From positions 1,612,001 through 1,676,000 of the forward strand of contig NC_064681.1 of assembly GCF_023278565.1 (NCBI RefSeq): a stretch of DNA of 64,000 nt. The letters run 5' to 3'. The position numbers were made by a program, and so were the translations under genes. Below the pieces are notes generated by a model. The model searched no databases. It was not told the origin of the DNA and saw nothing but the letters and a program-made list of their open reading frames with translations. This document shows, one piece after another, positions 1 to 10,822 of the stretch. The DNA comes from Colletotrichum lupini (lineage: Eukaryota > Ascomycota > Sordariomycetes > Glomerellales > Glomerellaceae). Positions within the stretch are counted from its first letter, which is position 1; every line of letters starts with the position of its first letter.

Positions 1-698
1 GGACCGGCGATTGAGCTCCTGCATGTAGCCTTCATCGATGTCGACAAGAAACGGTTTACGAATCGTCACCGAGAGGCGCTGCAGGACAATCCAATCACTT
101 CAGACAGCTTTTACTCCTTCCCGGATCAGGCCGCATGCAATTCAGAAGACGAAAACATCGTGCCCGGAGTTATGAGCCTATAAGGCTACCTCACCTCTCT
201 GAGTCGTTGGCTGTCTTTTGGCGCCTGTTTCCGACACCTCCGACTTGCGGACGCAGTATGATCCAAGAAAGCAGTCATTGGTCGCATGCTCGACAAATCC
301 GTCTCGGTGAAACGGGATATACATTGCATTTCTCGATTCCCACGTCAGACGTCAGCAACCCTCATCACCACAGGACCTTTCGCACTATTGTTCCAAGACG
401 TTTTTGCGAGGCACTGCTCGACACAGCTAGATCCGCCTGTCTTCCAAGTGACTAGATACGTACGTGTAGGAATACCACCTGCCAAAATATCTATGGGATC
501 CCCGCCATTCAACTCTTTTGCCCGAAGGAGGAAGGCCCCAACACTTGGGACCCGACTGGTATGCGGCCAATTAACCAGTTTCTCGGCATGGGTCGGTTCA
601 ACACAGAAGACCCGATCTTTGGCCCGAAAACATGGGTACGGCGTATTGCCCGGCTCAACGGAAGGTTGTTGATGGACGCTTTGCTACATTCGGCGTAA
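1..698 (+). pseudogene. Broken or partial gene at the left edge, unidentified
   Basis: Frame 1 is open from the edge to a TAA at 181-183. It continues with protein-like composition after that stop and after a TGA at 259-261. From about 510 a different frame (frame 3) reads like real protein (KEEGPNTWDPTGMRP, GRFNTEDPIFGPKTW) and stops with TAA at 696-698. Two in-frame stops plus a frame change suggest either unrecognised introns or a decayed gene whose 5' part lies outside the window. No family was recognised. That the codons look coding is an impression, not a measurement. A transcript spanning the region would turn this into a normal intron-containing gene. Confidence 0.25.
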
Positions 699-3600
699 AA
701 GAGAGACGACGAGGTGGGGAGGAAACGGCGTGGCAGGTCAAGGCACCTTACCTGTTCGAGTGCAGAGATCCGTCTTTCCGATTACTCTCTTTCCAAGAAC
801 CCAACTGGAGATTTCTGAAAGACTCTCTTCCAAGCATCGAGCTTCGAGAGAAACCTTCGAGTGGTACCGTCTGCTTCCTAGATAGATTCCTGCGACGCAA
901 GTCCCGCTTTAGCAAGGTGCATATCTGAAAGACTATCTTGACCATTGACACGAGGGGCGTCCAGCGAAGTAACGACTCCAAGGTCCTATACAACCCACGA
1001 ATCAAACGTTGGAAAGTAATCCAGGAACGTGCTTTAGGAGGGCCGAAATCCGTTTTCTTTCCGGCTATGCAGACATTGAGCCGGACTCTGCGGCTGCGAG
1101 AAGGCAAGGTGCATATCTAACCTGCAGCAACCGTTGTTGCGGGCTTCGACCGAGATCAGATAGAGTAAACAAACGTCTGGGGAAATCTGCCAAGGTGCGG
1201 TGTGTTCCTGCGCGTATCGAGGAGCACCGGGAGTGTACAAAGCGATCGACGATATAGTGAGCTGGATGTCACCAGTTCGTTCAAGAGAGCACAGGCAAAG
1301 GTGGCTCGGGGTGATCCGCACGCCTCCTTTCGTTCAACATTGCGCGACGTTTGTGTTGCACCGTATGCCAGTCAACGATGCTGCGACCAGTGGTCGGTCA
1401 CACCATCCAGCAGGTCGGAAATGCGACGGTTGGCCCTTGGCTTCGATTTCGAATGTAGTGGAAAGCGTCCTCCGAAGGGGGGAATGTTGCCGGGATCCTT
1501 CAGCAACACATTGTTTCCGGCGTCTTGTTCTCCCGCCCAGTGCGTCCCGGTGAAATGCTCGCACCTAGCAGATATGGACCCTGACATTGCTTGGATGAGG
1601 AGTACATAGCCGGGCAGGGAACGTGACATTCGCCCGAGTACTAGGTCCGTCCTTCTGCCACGCGTGCTGTTGTTCACAACGCTTGCGCACGACAATATGG
1701 ATTATCAGATCATGCCCCTCCATTCGCAAGAAGGAAACGAGGCGGCTTATATCCAAACCCCGGCCTTGCAGAAAGTTCAAAGGGGGAAAAAAAACCTTAG
1801 TTTCCCGCTCGGCACATGGTAATTCGGCTCAAAGCCAGTGGATCCATCCCGCCTGGACTGAGACGCCACCGTTGCGTTGCCTTCGGCGGTGACCGAGAAC
1901 CTGTCAAGATGCCTCTCGAACAACGACTACTATCAACAGCGGTCTAGACCTGGCTGAGGGCCAAATTCAGACCTACGGATGGACAGTTTTGTGGTTTTCA
2001 AAGTTGACGGGCACTCAGGAAGACTGATCCCGAGCCGGAGACCCTGCGCAAGGCATCAACGAAATCCGCATACCATGTCGACCGTTTTTTGCTCCCCACC
2101 AGATCACCGCTTGGTCATTGCTGACCTTAGGGCAGAGGATTGGTGAGGGGCAGAAGGCTGGCAAGTTGGGCAACCCTGTCGGGAAGCGAGTCCAGACCAC
2201 TCAAACCTCGGACGAAAATCAGATTCGGCATCTACATCTCTTGCCCCCATGTCGTCTGCGAGAAGACTGCGACTCAGGCGGGCTGTCTTAATCGGACGGC
2301 AGTTCACGGTGATACCTAGTCACGCAGCCCAATGGTTCATGCCGTCTACGGAGTATCCGTCCTGTCAGTGTCCACAGACTCCGTACCTACGGTCCTACGG
2401 ATTGCCCTAGGCACGCCTTGTCGACCTTGGCCTGACAGCCAGGAATGCGAGGACAAAGTTTGTTGGATGAGGCCGTTGGAATTTTCAGCTTGGCGACTCC
2501 CCTATTCAAGCTCTTACGGCTCTCAATCTCCGCGCGCAATTACACCTATACAGATTAACTCATCGGGATAGATGGGTTGACACCCAGGGGAAAAAAGAAA
2601 GCCACGCGAGACGCGGGCAGGCTGCGGTGCCGTGGCCCGTGGGTGCCTCGAATACCTACCTCCTGGAATCCCACGCAGGTCTTGGCTCCCCGAGTTTCCT
2701 CTACTTTTCTCACTCATTCAGCCTCAGCACACCCACTCACATCGATTGATTTCAGCCAGGAGAGATCATCAGTCAGAACCTTCTTGTGCCAAGGATGTTG
2801 GTACTTGGTATCCGTGGAGTTCTGGCCTACCGGCACCCACACTACCGACAGACGACAACTGTGTATCGGGTATCCGTGTGTAGGCTGACTGCCTGAGCGA
2901 CGGAAGCACGTTAGCTGGCCTTACCTTAATTAGTGCCGCGCGCTATATCCACCGATGGGCTGTCATCCGGGACATGACAGACCCCTGGGCCCTACCGCCC
3001 TGGAAGAGAGGAGGTGGTGACTGTACTTCGTAGGTACTCTAGAATATACCTTACGTCGCCATCGCTGCCCGCCGCCATCGGCCCCTCTCTCAGCGGTAAC
3101 CGAGAGACCCTAAGGCCTAAACGGCCTAACCCTGGGCGGGCCCAGCAGCAGTGCAGCAGCGCATCACCCTAGCGCGGAACCTTGGCCAGAATCATGACGG
3201 CGGGGAGCTTCGAAGCTACCGGTACACCATCTTGACTGCTACCACCCTACGCCCCCTCCGATGTGGCAGTTTGATGCCCTCCTGACGCCGCGGGGAGCAT
3301 GGAAATGGGAAAGAAGCAAGCAATTTTCTCCCGCGGCTGGTTGCGCTGCCCGAAGACAAGGTATCCATCCCGTACGAGGTACTCTGTACAGATGCTCTGT
3401 GCTGAGATGTTCACCTTGCAGGTTATTGTCCAGTTCGGTGCCAGTGTCTTAGCACCAGCAACAGGGGATGTCCAGTACCAAATGGGACATGACCTTGAAC
3501 AAGAGAACCAAAGAGCAAGCCCAGCCAGCGGCAAGGTGTGGGTGTGCTGCGCTGTGTTGCAATGCTGTGCGGCGTCCGCAAGCCACCGTAATGTTTCCTC

Positions 3601-3788
3601 CCTTCCCGTCGTCTTGCCGCACCACCAACATGATCCACGAATAACTCAAGGGTACCCCCGTCCCCATCATTGCTGTGGCTGGCTCACTAGCTGCGCCTTT
3701 CTTCTCTTGTGCTTCCCCCCCGATCCCCTCGAATAATACGTCCAAGTCCCAGGAGCAATCCCATACAAACTGTTGGTGCTTCCTCCCC

Positions 3789-3822
<34 letters not shown>

Positions 3823-5149
3823 GTTTCTCTCTCGTCACAATAGTAGCAGGAGAAACATTGACGGGTTCCATGAACCCCCCCTGTCCCGCGCGCCTACCAG
3901 AGAAAAGCCCAGAGTGAGAAAGAGGGAAAGAGAGTGTGCCTGAGAGAGGAGGAGAATGAGAGAGAGCGAGGAAGCTCAGGGTACGCACGATAGAGTCAAG
4001 ACGCACATACGGATACTCTTATCTTGTTCTCCATTCTCGCCCTAGCGGTCTAAGGTAGTTCTGTACCTCTCTTGATGCAACTAGGTACGGTACCTTGCCT
4101 TACGGGGCACTCACCAGTCAGGACAAGAAGGCACACTAAAGGTACGGATGCTGAACCATTACTACGTCCTAGGTGCCGGCTTCCATCCTCGTCGTTCTTT
4201 CTATCAACCCCGGTCATCCCGGCCTCCTCTTAGTCCAGAGAAGGAGGTACTTGCTGCTTGGCGGTTTCCCCGTTGTTTGTGGCCCATCTGTTCTCCCCAC
4301 GCTGGTCTGCTCTAGCCTACCAGCTCTAGCCTCGAATCAAATACCCTAACTCAAGGGCACAGTACAGTGCCTTGGGATCTCTACTTCTTTCTTGGTCTAT
4401 CCTTCCTTGTCCTAGGGTGGGCAAGTACCTCTCTCTCTCTGTCTCTGTCCCTCTCACATACTCTCTCTCTCTGGATACCTAGTCCTAATCCTCGTTCCTC
4501 GTGTTGTGAGAAAGAGACAGATACTTTCTCCTACTCCTCCTCCTTCCTCTCTCTCCCTCGCTCTCTCCCAACTGCTGCAGACATCCTTACCCTTCCTTAC
4601 CCCCCGTCCTACCCCACGAGTCCATGCATCTTGTCTAACCCATGACTACCCATTCGCCGAAGACAAAGTAGCACCGGCCTGTTTCACTTCCTTCCACCAT
4701 CTATGGCTGCTTAAAACTCATCTACATCCTTGGGACCCCATACCTGCGTCCTCTTGATTCTCTCCTTCGATCTGGGTGCCGCGCACAAGAAACGGGACTT
4801 ATCCACAGTGTCTCGCTACGCTGCCGCTAGACCATTCAACAACACACCCAGAAGCTTGTTGGCTCAGAAGATTACTATAGTCTTTCACACATTCGACAAC
4901 GGTTCAAGCCTTGGAACTTGACTTATCTCGTAACCATTCTTATTAGCCTCACGATATCTGCCATAGACTACTGCAAGAATCTCAGAGAAGACCCCTTTCG
5001 CCTGTGGGGACGAGACATTCGCTATATCACCGCGTCGCAGAACTACAGACTACTTTCAGACAATGCAGTCTGTAGCCGTCAACATACTCATGGATTAAGA
5101 GCCGCGTCGCAACCCCGATCTTACTCGCAGCGCACTAGCATCTACTAGG
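699..5149. other. Intergenic region and upstream region of the Zn2Cys6 gene
   Basis: No complete gene is supported here. Open stretches occur on both strands (for example about 1200-1610) but overlap in competing frames with no recognisable domain. From about 3.7 kb the plus strand becomes pyrimidine-rich, with a (CT)n tract near 3792-3819 and more CT runs at 4430-4580. The word TACGGTACCTTGCCTTAC lies near 4085-4102. The pyrimidine-rich part plausibly includes the promoter and long 5' leader of the regulator starting at 5150. Confidence 0.5.
3792..3819. repeat. (CT)n microsatellite
   Basis: An uninterrupted CT dinucleotide tract, followed by a shorter CTCTCTC run after a small gap. It lies about 1.3 kb upstream of the Zn2Cys6 start codon in a pyrimidine-rich leader or promoter. 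Confidence 0.9.
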
Positions 5150-8100
5150 ATGGATTCTGCCGAAGTGGTCGTCGAGGACGACAAGTCACCGTCCAAGACC
5201 TCGGAGAACAACAACAATAACGACGACAATGAGAATGAAGACACGAACCGCAAGAAAGAGAAAGCAAATGTGCGGAAAAGGACGAAAACCGGCTGTCTCA
5301 GTATGTTCCATATGTTGAACCCCAACTCCGACCCTTGGCCTCCATCCACCCCCTTTCCTCCTGGCCTCCCCTCCTCATGTTCATACCGGTACCTGGTCTA
5401 GACGTCTGACTTGACTCTAAAGCATGTCGCAAACGTCGCATAAAGTGCGATGAAGGCCGACCCATCTGTAACAACTGCATCAAATCCAAGAGGCACTGCG
5501 AAGGGTACAATCAGCGTGTCATCTTCAAAGAACCCATCGCCGGGTTTAATATCAACGGCAGCTACGGTCCTATCGTCTATCCTCCCGAGGCGCCAAACCA
5601 GTCATTCAACCAACTGCCCAACCCGCCACCCAAGTCCATCAATGGTCCGCCCCTGGCACCGATTGCGCCTAAGCCGCCGCAACATCTAGATTTCCAAGGC
5701 CAGCCGATGTTTCCCTATGGTCAAGGCTTTCCCGGTCAGCATCAACACCAAGCCCCTCCTCCTAATGCCTTCGACTTCAACCAGTTCCCGTATGGCGAGC
5801 AACACATGCCTTCAAGCTCTTCCATCATCTCACCAGCTAGTCAATTTCAGGCGCAATTTGGTGGTCAACAGAGCAACTTGGTCAGCCCCAATACAGATAG
5901 TGGCGCGTTTGTCCACAGCCCGACAGAACCATGGAGACAACAGCCGCCGAGAGCTCAGGCACAGGTGGAAGAGATGGATGTGTATCCCAGCGCCAATGCC
6001 GCCCCTCAGATGGATCACCCTGTGGAGGACGCAGAGTTCCAGTACCCATGCTCGGACGACGATGCCTCCATGCCCGACTCAGAGGACGCATTCGAAGATC
6101 TCATGGGCGAGGAGAGCGCATACGGCCAACTGGTGCAGAGCCGGAACGACGGGCCTTGGGATGGATTCGGAACTAAGATGAGGTCCTTCTCGGCCTTTGC
6201 TGACGAGACAATTCTCACATCGTACATACCTACGCCCAACAATTCGCCACTCAATGACGAGCGAACTGCTGCTTTGTTCTGGCACTTCATCAACGTCACT
6301 GGGCCAAGCATGTCGCTATACGAGCGGCATCCTTTCGACCACTCAAAGTTGACAAACAACTTCTCCGTCCCTAAAGCGGGACACAACATCTGGACTTGTA
6401 AGATGATGGAATTCCGGGGTTTAAGCTTTCCCTCTCGGCTAACTCTTGGCCAGACACATTTCCCATTATATCGTTTACGCATCCTGCCCTCCTGCAGGCA
6501 ATGCTTGCATTGGGCGCGTTACAGATCGCCAAGCTACAGCAGATACCGCCGACAGCAGCCATGAAGCATTATCATCTTGCCATCCGCAGGATCGCAAAGA
6601 ATCTACGGAGTCCTAAGAGGAGAACGTCACCGGCAACGCTGGCTGCCTCCCTGTTGCTTGGGTACTTTGAGGTCTGGAACTCGGATCACACAAAGTGGTG
6701 CAACCATCTTTTTGGCTCCAGGCTCTTGATCAGAGAGATCCCCTTCAGGCAAATGACAAAGAACATTCTGCCGCTGAAAAGGGTGAGGAGGGCGCTGTTC
6801 CAGGAGAGCCAGAACCAGCCAATGGACCCTTTTTACATGGGCCACGACAACACCCACATGATGAGCCACGATCTCGATGATCTCGATCTCGGCTTCCTCA
6901 GCAAGCTTACTAACCAGCACGTCTCGTACGAGGACGACAAGCCATCTCCACACTACTACACAGACCGCGATATCGAGCACTACGAACATCTGAGAGATTT
7001 GTACTGGTGGTACTGCAAGATGGATGTATATCAAAGCATGTTGGGCGGAGGGAAACCTTTGTAAGTTTCAAAGGATTTGGATAACATTGCAGTCAAGATG
7101 GTTAGTTGGCTTATAAGCGAAAACAGCATGGACTACCAACACTGGACGCAGTGCCCACCACGAGCACCCATGGGCCGACTTGAGGCCATGTAAGTCTACC
7201 CATGTTCCCATACGTAAGGCGCGACTTGGCTGACAAATAGTAGATACGGGACGTACGATCACCTCATGCTGCTGCTCGGACGCCTGTGCAGCTTCGCATC
7301 TAAAGATCTTCCGAGAAAACGGAAATCCTTCAAGGGTTTTGGTCCTCCAGGAGGCCCGCCTGGCGGACCCCCCGGCGGACGGCCTGGAGGACCGCCGCAT
7401 AGTGGGCAGCCACATGGAGGACCACCAGGTGCGGGTGGCCCACCGAGAGGTGGTCAAGGTTGGCCGCCGCCAGGGATGGGACCGCCGCCGGGAATGGCAA
7501 CGGGCATGCACGGAGGAGGGCCTCCCGGTGGGATGATGGGAGGAATGCCAGGTGGACCTCCTGGGGCTCCCCCGATGGGCATGCCGCCGCCAAACATGAC
7601 GGGAGGGCCGCCGCCAGGAACGGGGCCGCCACCGGGAATGGGCCCCGGCGGTCCCGGCGGCTCGCCGCCCATGTTTCCGGGTATGCTCCCTAACCTCGGA
7701 AAAGTGACGCTGCCAATGGGCTTCAGTCCCCCGCGCGACGACTCCCCGCCACCGCCCGACGCCCGAGAGGAAGTCGACCTTGACTCGGACGAAGCCGCCG
7801 ACGCTGCTATGCGCGAGTGGACCTCCCTCCGTGAGGCCTTTGAGATGCTCCGGTCCCGCTTCGGTCCCGAATTCCAGCCCCTAGGCGCCGAGTATGCCGA
7901 CCGCCGAGATTCACCCTTTGGTCCCACGCTGCAGTACCGCACCTTTTCGGTGGCAGGCATCTGGATGAACTACTACATGGGCCTCATCCACCTCTACCGC
8001 GCGCACCCCAAGATGCCTCCCGCCGCTATGATCGCCGCGGGGATACAGGCACAACACACGGCCAAGTTCGCCATGGAGATTGGTCGTATCGCGGCCGGGT

Positions 8101-8644
8101 TGACGGACGATTGTAGCAATGTGCTCGAGATTAGCACCCTCGTCGGCGCAGCGCTGATCGAGAGTTCATTCTGTCTGTTCGTCAGTGCTATTCAGGTGAG
8201 AAGACGCCCCTTTCTTCACCCGCCTTCTCACTCAAAGAGACACTATCCGTGTTCCCTTATACTTACCGTAGATACCACGCCTGCTAACACTCTCCACAGT
8301 ACCAAAGCGACGCTCAACGTCACTGGATCGTCAGGCGCATGCACGACATCGCCCGCCTCACAGGCTGGCAGTCGGCGCGGCAGATCGCCGAGGGCTGCGA
8401 GTCCGGGTGGAAAAAGGCGGCAGCCATGGGCCGGGGTCCGCCGTACGCGCGTGACCCGAGCCTGCAGACTGTGGTGCCGCCGTCCGTGTGGTCGAACCCG
8501 CGGCGTATCGGCGCACGGATCGAGCAGCTCGATAGTGACGACACGGTGCTCGTCGTCGCCAAGTCGGAGAGGGCGTTTTATGCTCTGGGTCTGATTAGCG
8601 TGGAGGAGGAGATGGAGAGGTTGGTGATTAAGGATGAGAATTGA
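5150..8644 (+). CDS. Zn2Cys6 transcription factor with a Gly/Pro-rich insertion
   Basis: Predicted nuclear DNA-binding regulator of 1031 residues. Six exons: 5150-5300, 5423-6397, 6454-7060, 7127-7189, 7241-8195, 8300-8644; introns have GT..AG ends and the sum is a multiple of three. The first intron splits the zinc cluster; splicing restores Cys49-x2-Cys52-x6-Cys59-x6-Cys66-x2-Cys69-x6-Cys76, preceded by a basic RKRTKTG stretch. A Gln/Pro-rich linker and an acidic Ser/Asp patch follow. Exon 3 has the THPALLQAMLALGALQIA segment typical of the fungal transcription factor middle domain. About residues 633-770 form an unusual Gly/Pro/Met-rich block before the conserved C-terminal half resumes. 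The start is the first ATG giving the full N-terminus. Target genes are unknown. It converges on the proteasome gene at 9087-10012. Confidence 0.92.
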
Positions 8645-9086
8645 GAGGAGGTTGACTCCCGGCGGAATCACCTTGGGTAGCGAGTGTTCTGAGCGACTAT
8701 GAGCGTTGATGGAAGCGTGGGCATGAACGCATCCGTGTCAATGGGTGGAGGCGCAACTCAGGTAATGTCTTGGAGAGAGGCCATAGTCCTACGTTTTGTA
8801 AATACAATGTGCCCATTCACAACGTCACATCATAGATAAGATTCAAAAAATAAAGCCACCATCACGTTTAGTACAATAATGATACACTCTTTGGAGGGGA
8901 AAATCGTCTAGACGTCAGTTTCCAAGTTTCGTAATCGGGTGATCTTTGGGTTTCTCGCTTTCTCTCTTTTCCGCGCTCTCTACCTCTTCTTTGGCTCAAG
9001 TGTCTTCTTTCACTTTTTCCCGAGTCGCCGAGACCGCAAGATTGCACCCTATATCCTCTTTCAAACACCACAGACCTCGCATCCCT
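8645..9086. other. Intergenic between convergent genes
   Basis: Shared 3' region of the Zn2Cys6 gene (+) and PUP2 (-). AATAAAG near 8848 could serve as a polyadenylation-type signal on the plus strand. Nothing else recognised. Confidence 0.5.
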
Positions 9087-10012
9087 CTAGTTCGCAGGGA
9101 GTCTCTCCACCACAGCGGCCATCTCCTCATCCGTGTATATTCTGAAGCCCTTTTCCTTCGTTACGCTCGCGAGCTGGACGTTTTTCGAGTCGAGCTTCTC
9201 CTCCATGACCTGCTTGAGCGTCTTGAGCACCAGTGTCTCGGCATCCGTAATTGACAGGGACTAATGGGGTGTGTTAGTGCATGTGTGTGAGAGTCGGCGG
9301 GGCGCCGAGTGTCAGAACAAATTTGTCAGCGCCTGGGGTTGGGGGAGAGAGAAGGGCTGACCTTGTGGTACTCGTTCTGCAGCTCAGCCTGCGCACCCTC
9401 GGAGCCGGAACCGATAGCCTTGGCGTCGTAGCGGTAAAAGGTACCGCTGGGCTCGGCGTGGAAGAGCTGGGGGCCGTCCTCGTCGTAGCCGGCGATGAGG
9501 AGAGCGACGCCAAAGGGGCGGGACATGATGGTCTCCTCGCCCTCGGCACCCTCGCCGAAGCGGAGGGCGAGGTCGCAGATGGCCTGGGTGCACGACTCGA
9601 CGCGGAGGGGCTCGTTATAGTTGAAGGAGTGGGACTGGGACTCGACGCGGGCGTGCTCGACCATGGAGCGGGCATCGGCCTGGAGGCCGGACATTGCGCA
9701 GCCAATGTGGCGGTCAATCTCGACAATCTTTTCGACGGACGAGGTCTCGAGGAGGGTCGAGGTGACGCGCTTCTCGACGCCGAGGACGACGCCCTCTGCG
9801 GTGGCGACGCCGATGGCCGTGGAGCCGAGCTTGATTGCCTCGAGGGAGTATTCGACTTGGAAGAGGCGGCCTTCTGGAGAGAAGGTGTTGATTCCTCGGT
9901 CTGTTGGATTGGGGAGGATATGTTAGACGAGAAAGCTCTCTGGCGAGGGGGAAGAGAAGCTGGGGTTGCTTGGTTTGGGTGCTTTACCGTATTCAGATCT
10001 TGCCATAAACAT
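9087..10012 (-). CDS. PUP2: 20S proteasome subunit alpha-5
   Basis: Structural alpha-ring subunit of the 20S proteasome, which acts in nucleus and cytosol. Three exons on the minus strand: 10012-9988, 9900-9362, 9260-9087; introns of 87 and 101 nt; product 245 residues, close to the family norm. The N-terminus [19 protein letters not shown] and the following [20 protein letters not shown] are the proteasome alpha signature and match alpha-5 in particular. [17 protein letters not shown] is also characteristic. Alpha subunits lack the N-terminal catalytic threonine and none is seen. The first coding exon is only 25 nt. The gene is divergent from the gamma-tubulin complex gene, with about 810 bp between the two start codons. 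Confidence 0.96.
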
Positions 10013-10822
10013 CTTGGCGGTATTGTGTGTGTGTGGTTCCTAGATGGAAATGAGGGGTATCCGGGTCGGTAAGGTCAATGGCTTGAGAGTCGTCGGGGTC
10101 GAGGTTGTCGTGGATCGGGGATTGCGTGGATGCTGGTGGTTTGGACTGAGGTGTGGATGGATGGAGGGGGAGCTTGGAGGAAGGTCCAGGTAACAAACGG
10201 TGACGGTGGAAGGCTGAGATGGCAGGTGCGGTTAGGCAAGCACCTGGCCTACGCAGCCGCACCTTACCACCTGGGAAAGCTTCTAGTGTACCAGGTTCCC
10301 TTTTGGGGGGCGCACGGGGTGTGTGGCCCAGCACCTCAGCAATTGGAGCCGACAACGACCAGGCCCCAGGCGATACTGCCCCCTGTTCTCTGACTGGAAG
10401 CTCCATGATTGGTCATCTTGGTCACTCCCAGATTCCCCTCCAACAGCTACCGCCCCCCCGAACGCTAAACCCGGAATATTCCAGGGGAGGTTTACCACAT
10501 CCGGGACCGGGGTCAACAACACGCGAGGATTTTCCGACTAAACGCGCTTGAGGTTAATGGCCCTTTACCGCGTTTGAGTACCTGAGTACAGCTAGGGTAC
10601 CGTACGCAGTGCCCAACCCACCTTCACGCGCGGAGTGTAAGACTGCGACTCTGCGATAGAGGGGCAGAGAGACAAGGACCACAAACCACAAGACCAAGCA
10701 ACGAATACCTCAAAACCACCACCAATCCCCTCCAACCATCACAGCAGAGTCGGCGTCTTGCCATACGAACAACACCAATACCCCTCCAAGACGCCTCCTA
10801 CACTTCAGATGCAGTCGGCGAC
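10013..10822. promoter_or_regulatory. Shared divergent promoter of PUP2 and the GCP2 gene
   Basis: About 810 bp between the start codons of PUP2 (-) and the gamma-tubulin complex gene (+). It contains GGTACCGT near 10596 but no motif that can be assigned to a known factor by eye. The position between divergent start codons is the only basis for the call. Confidence 0.5.

Noticed and set aside
1..5149. RIP-degraded transposon
   Set aside because: The sequence is not clearly AT-rich and no reverse transcriptase, integrase or transposase motif or long terminal repeat is visible.
9281..10072. 263-codon plus-strand open frame
   Set aside because: Antisense shadow of the proteasome alpha-5 gene, which has unambiguous family motifs on the minus strand.
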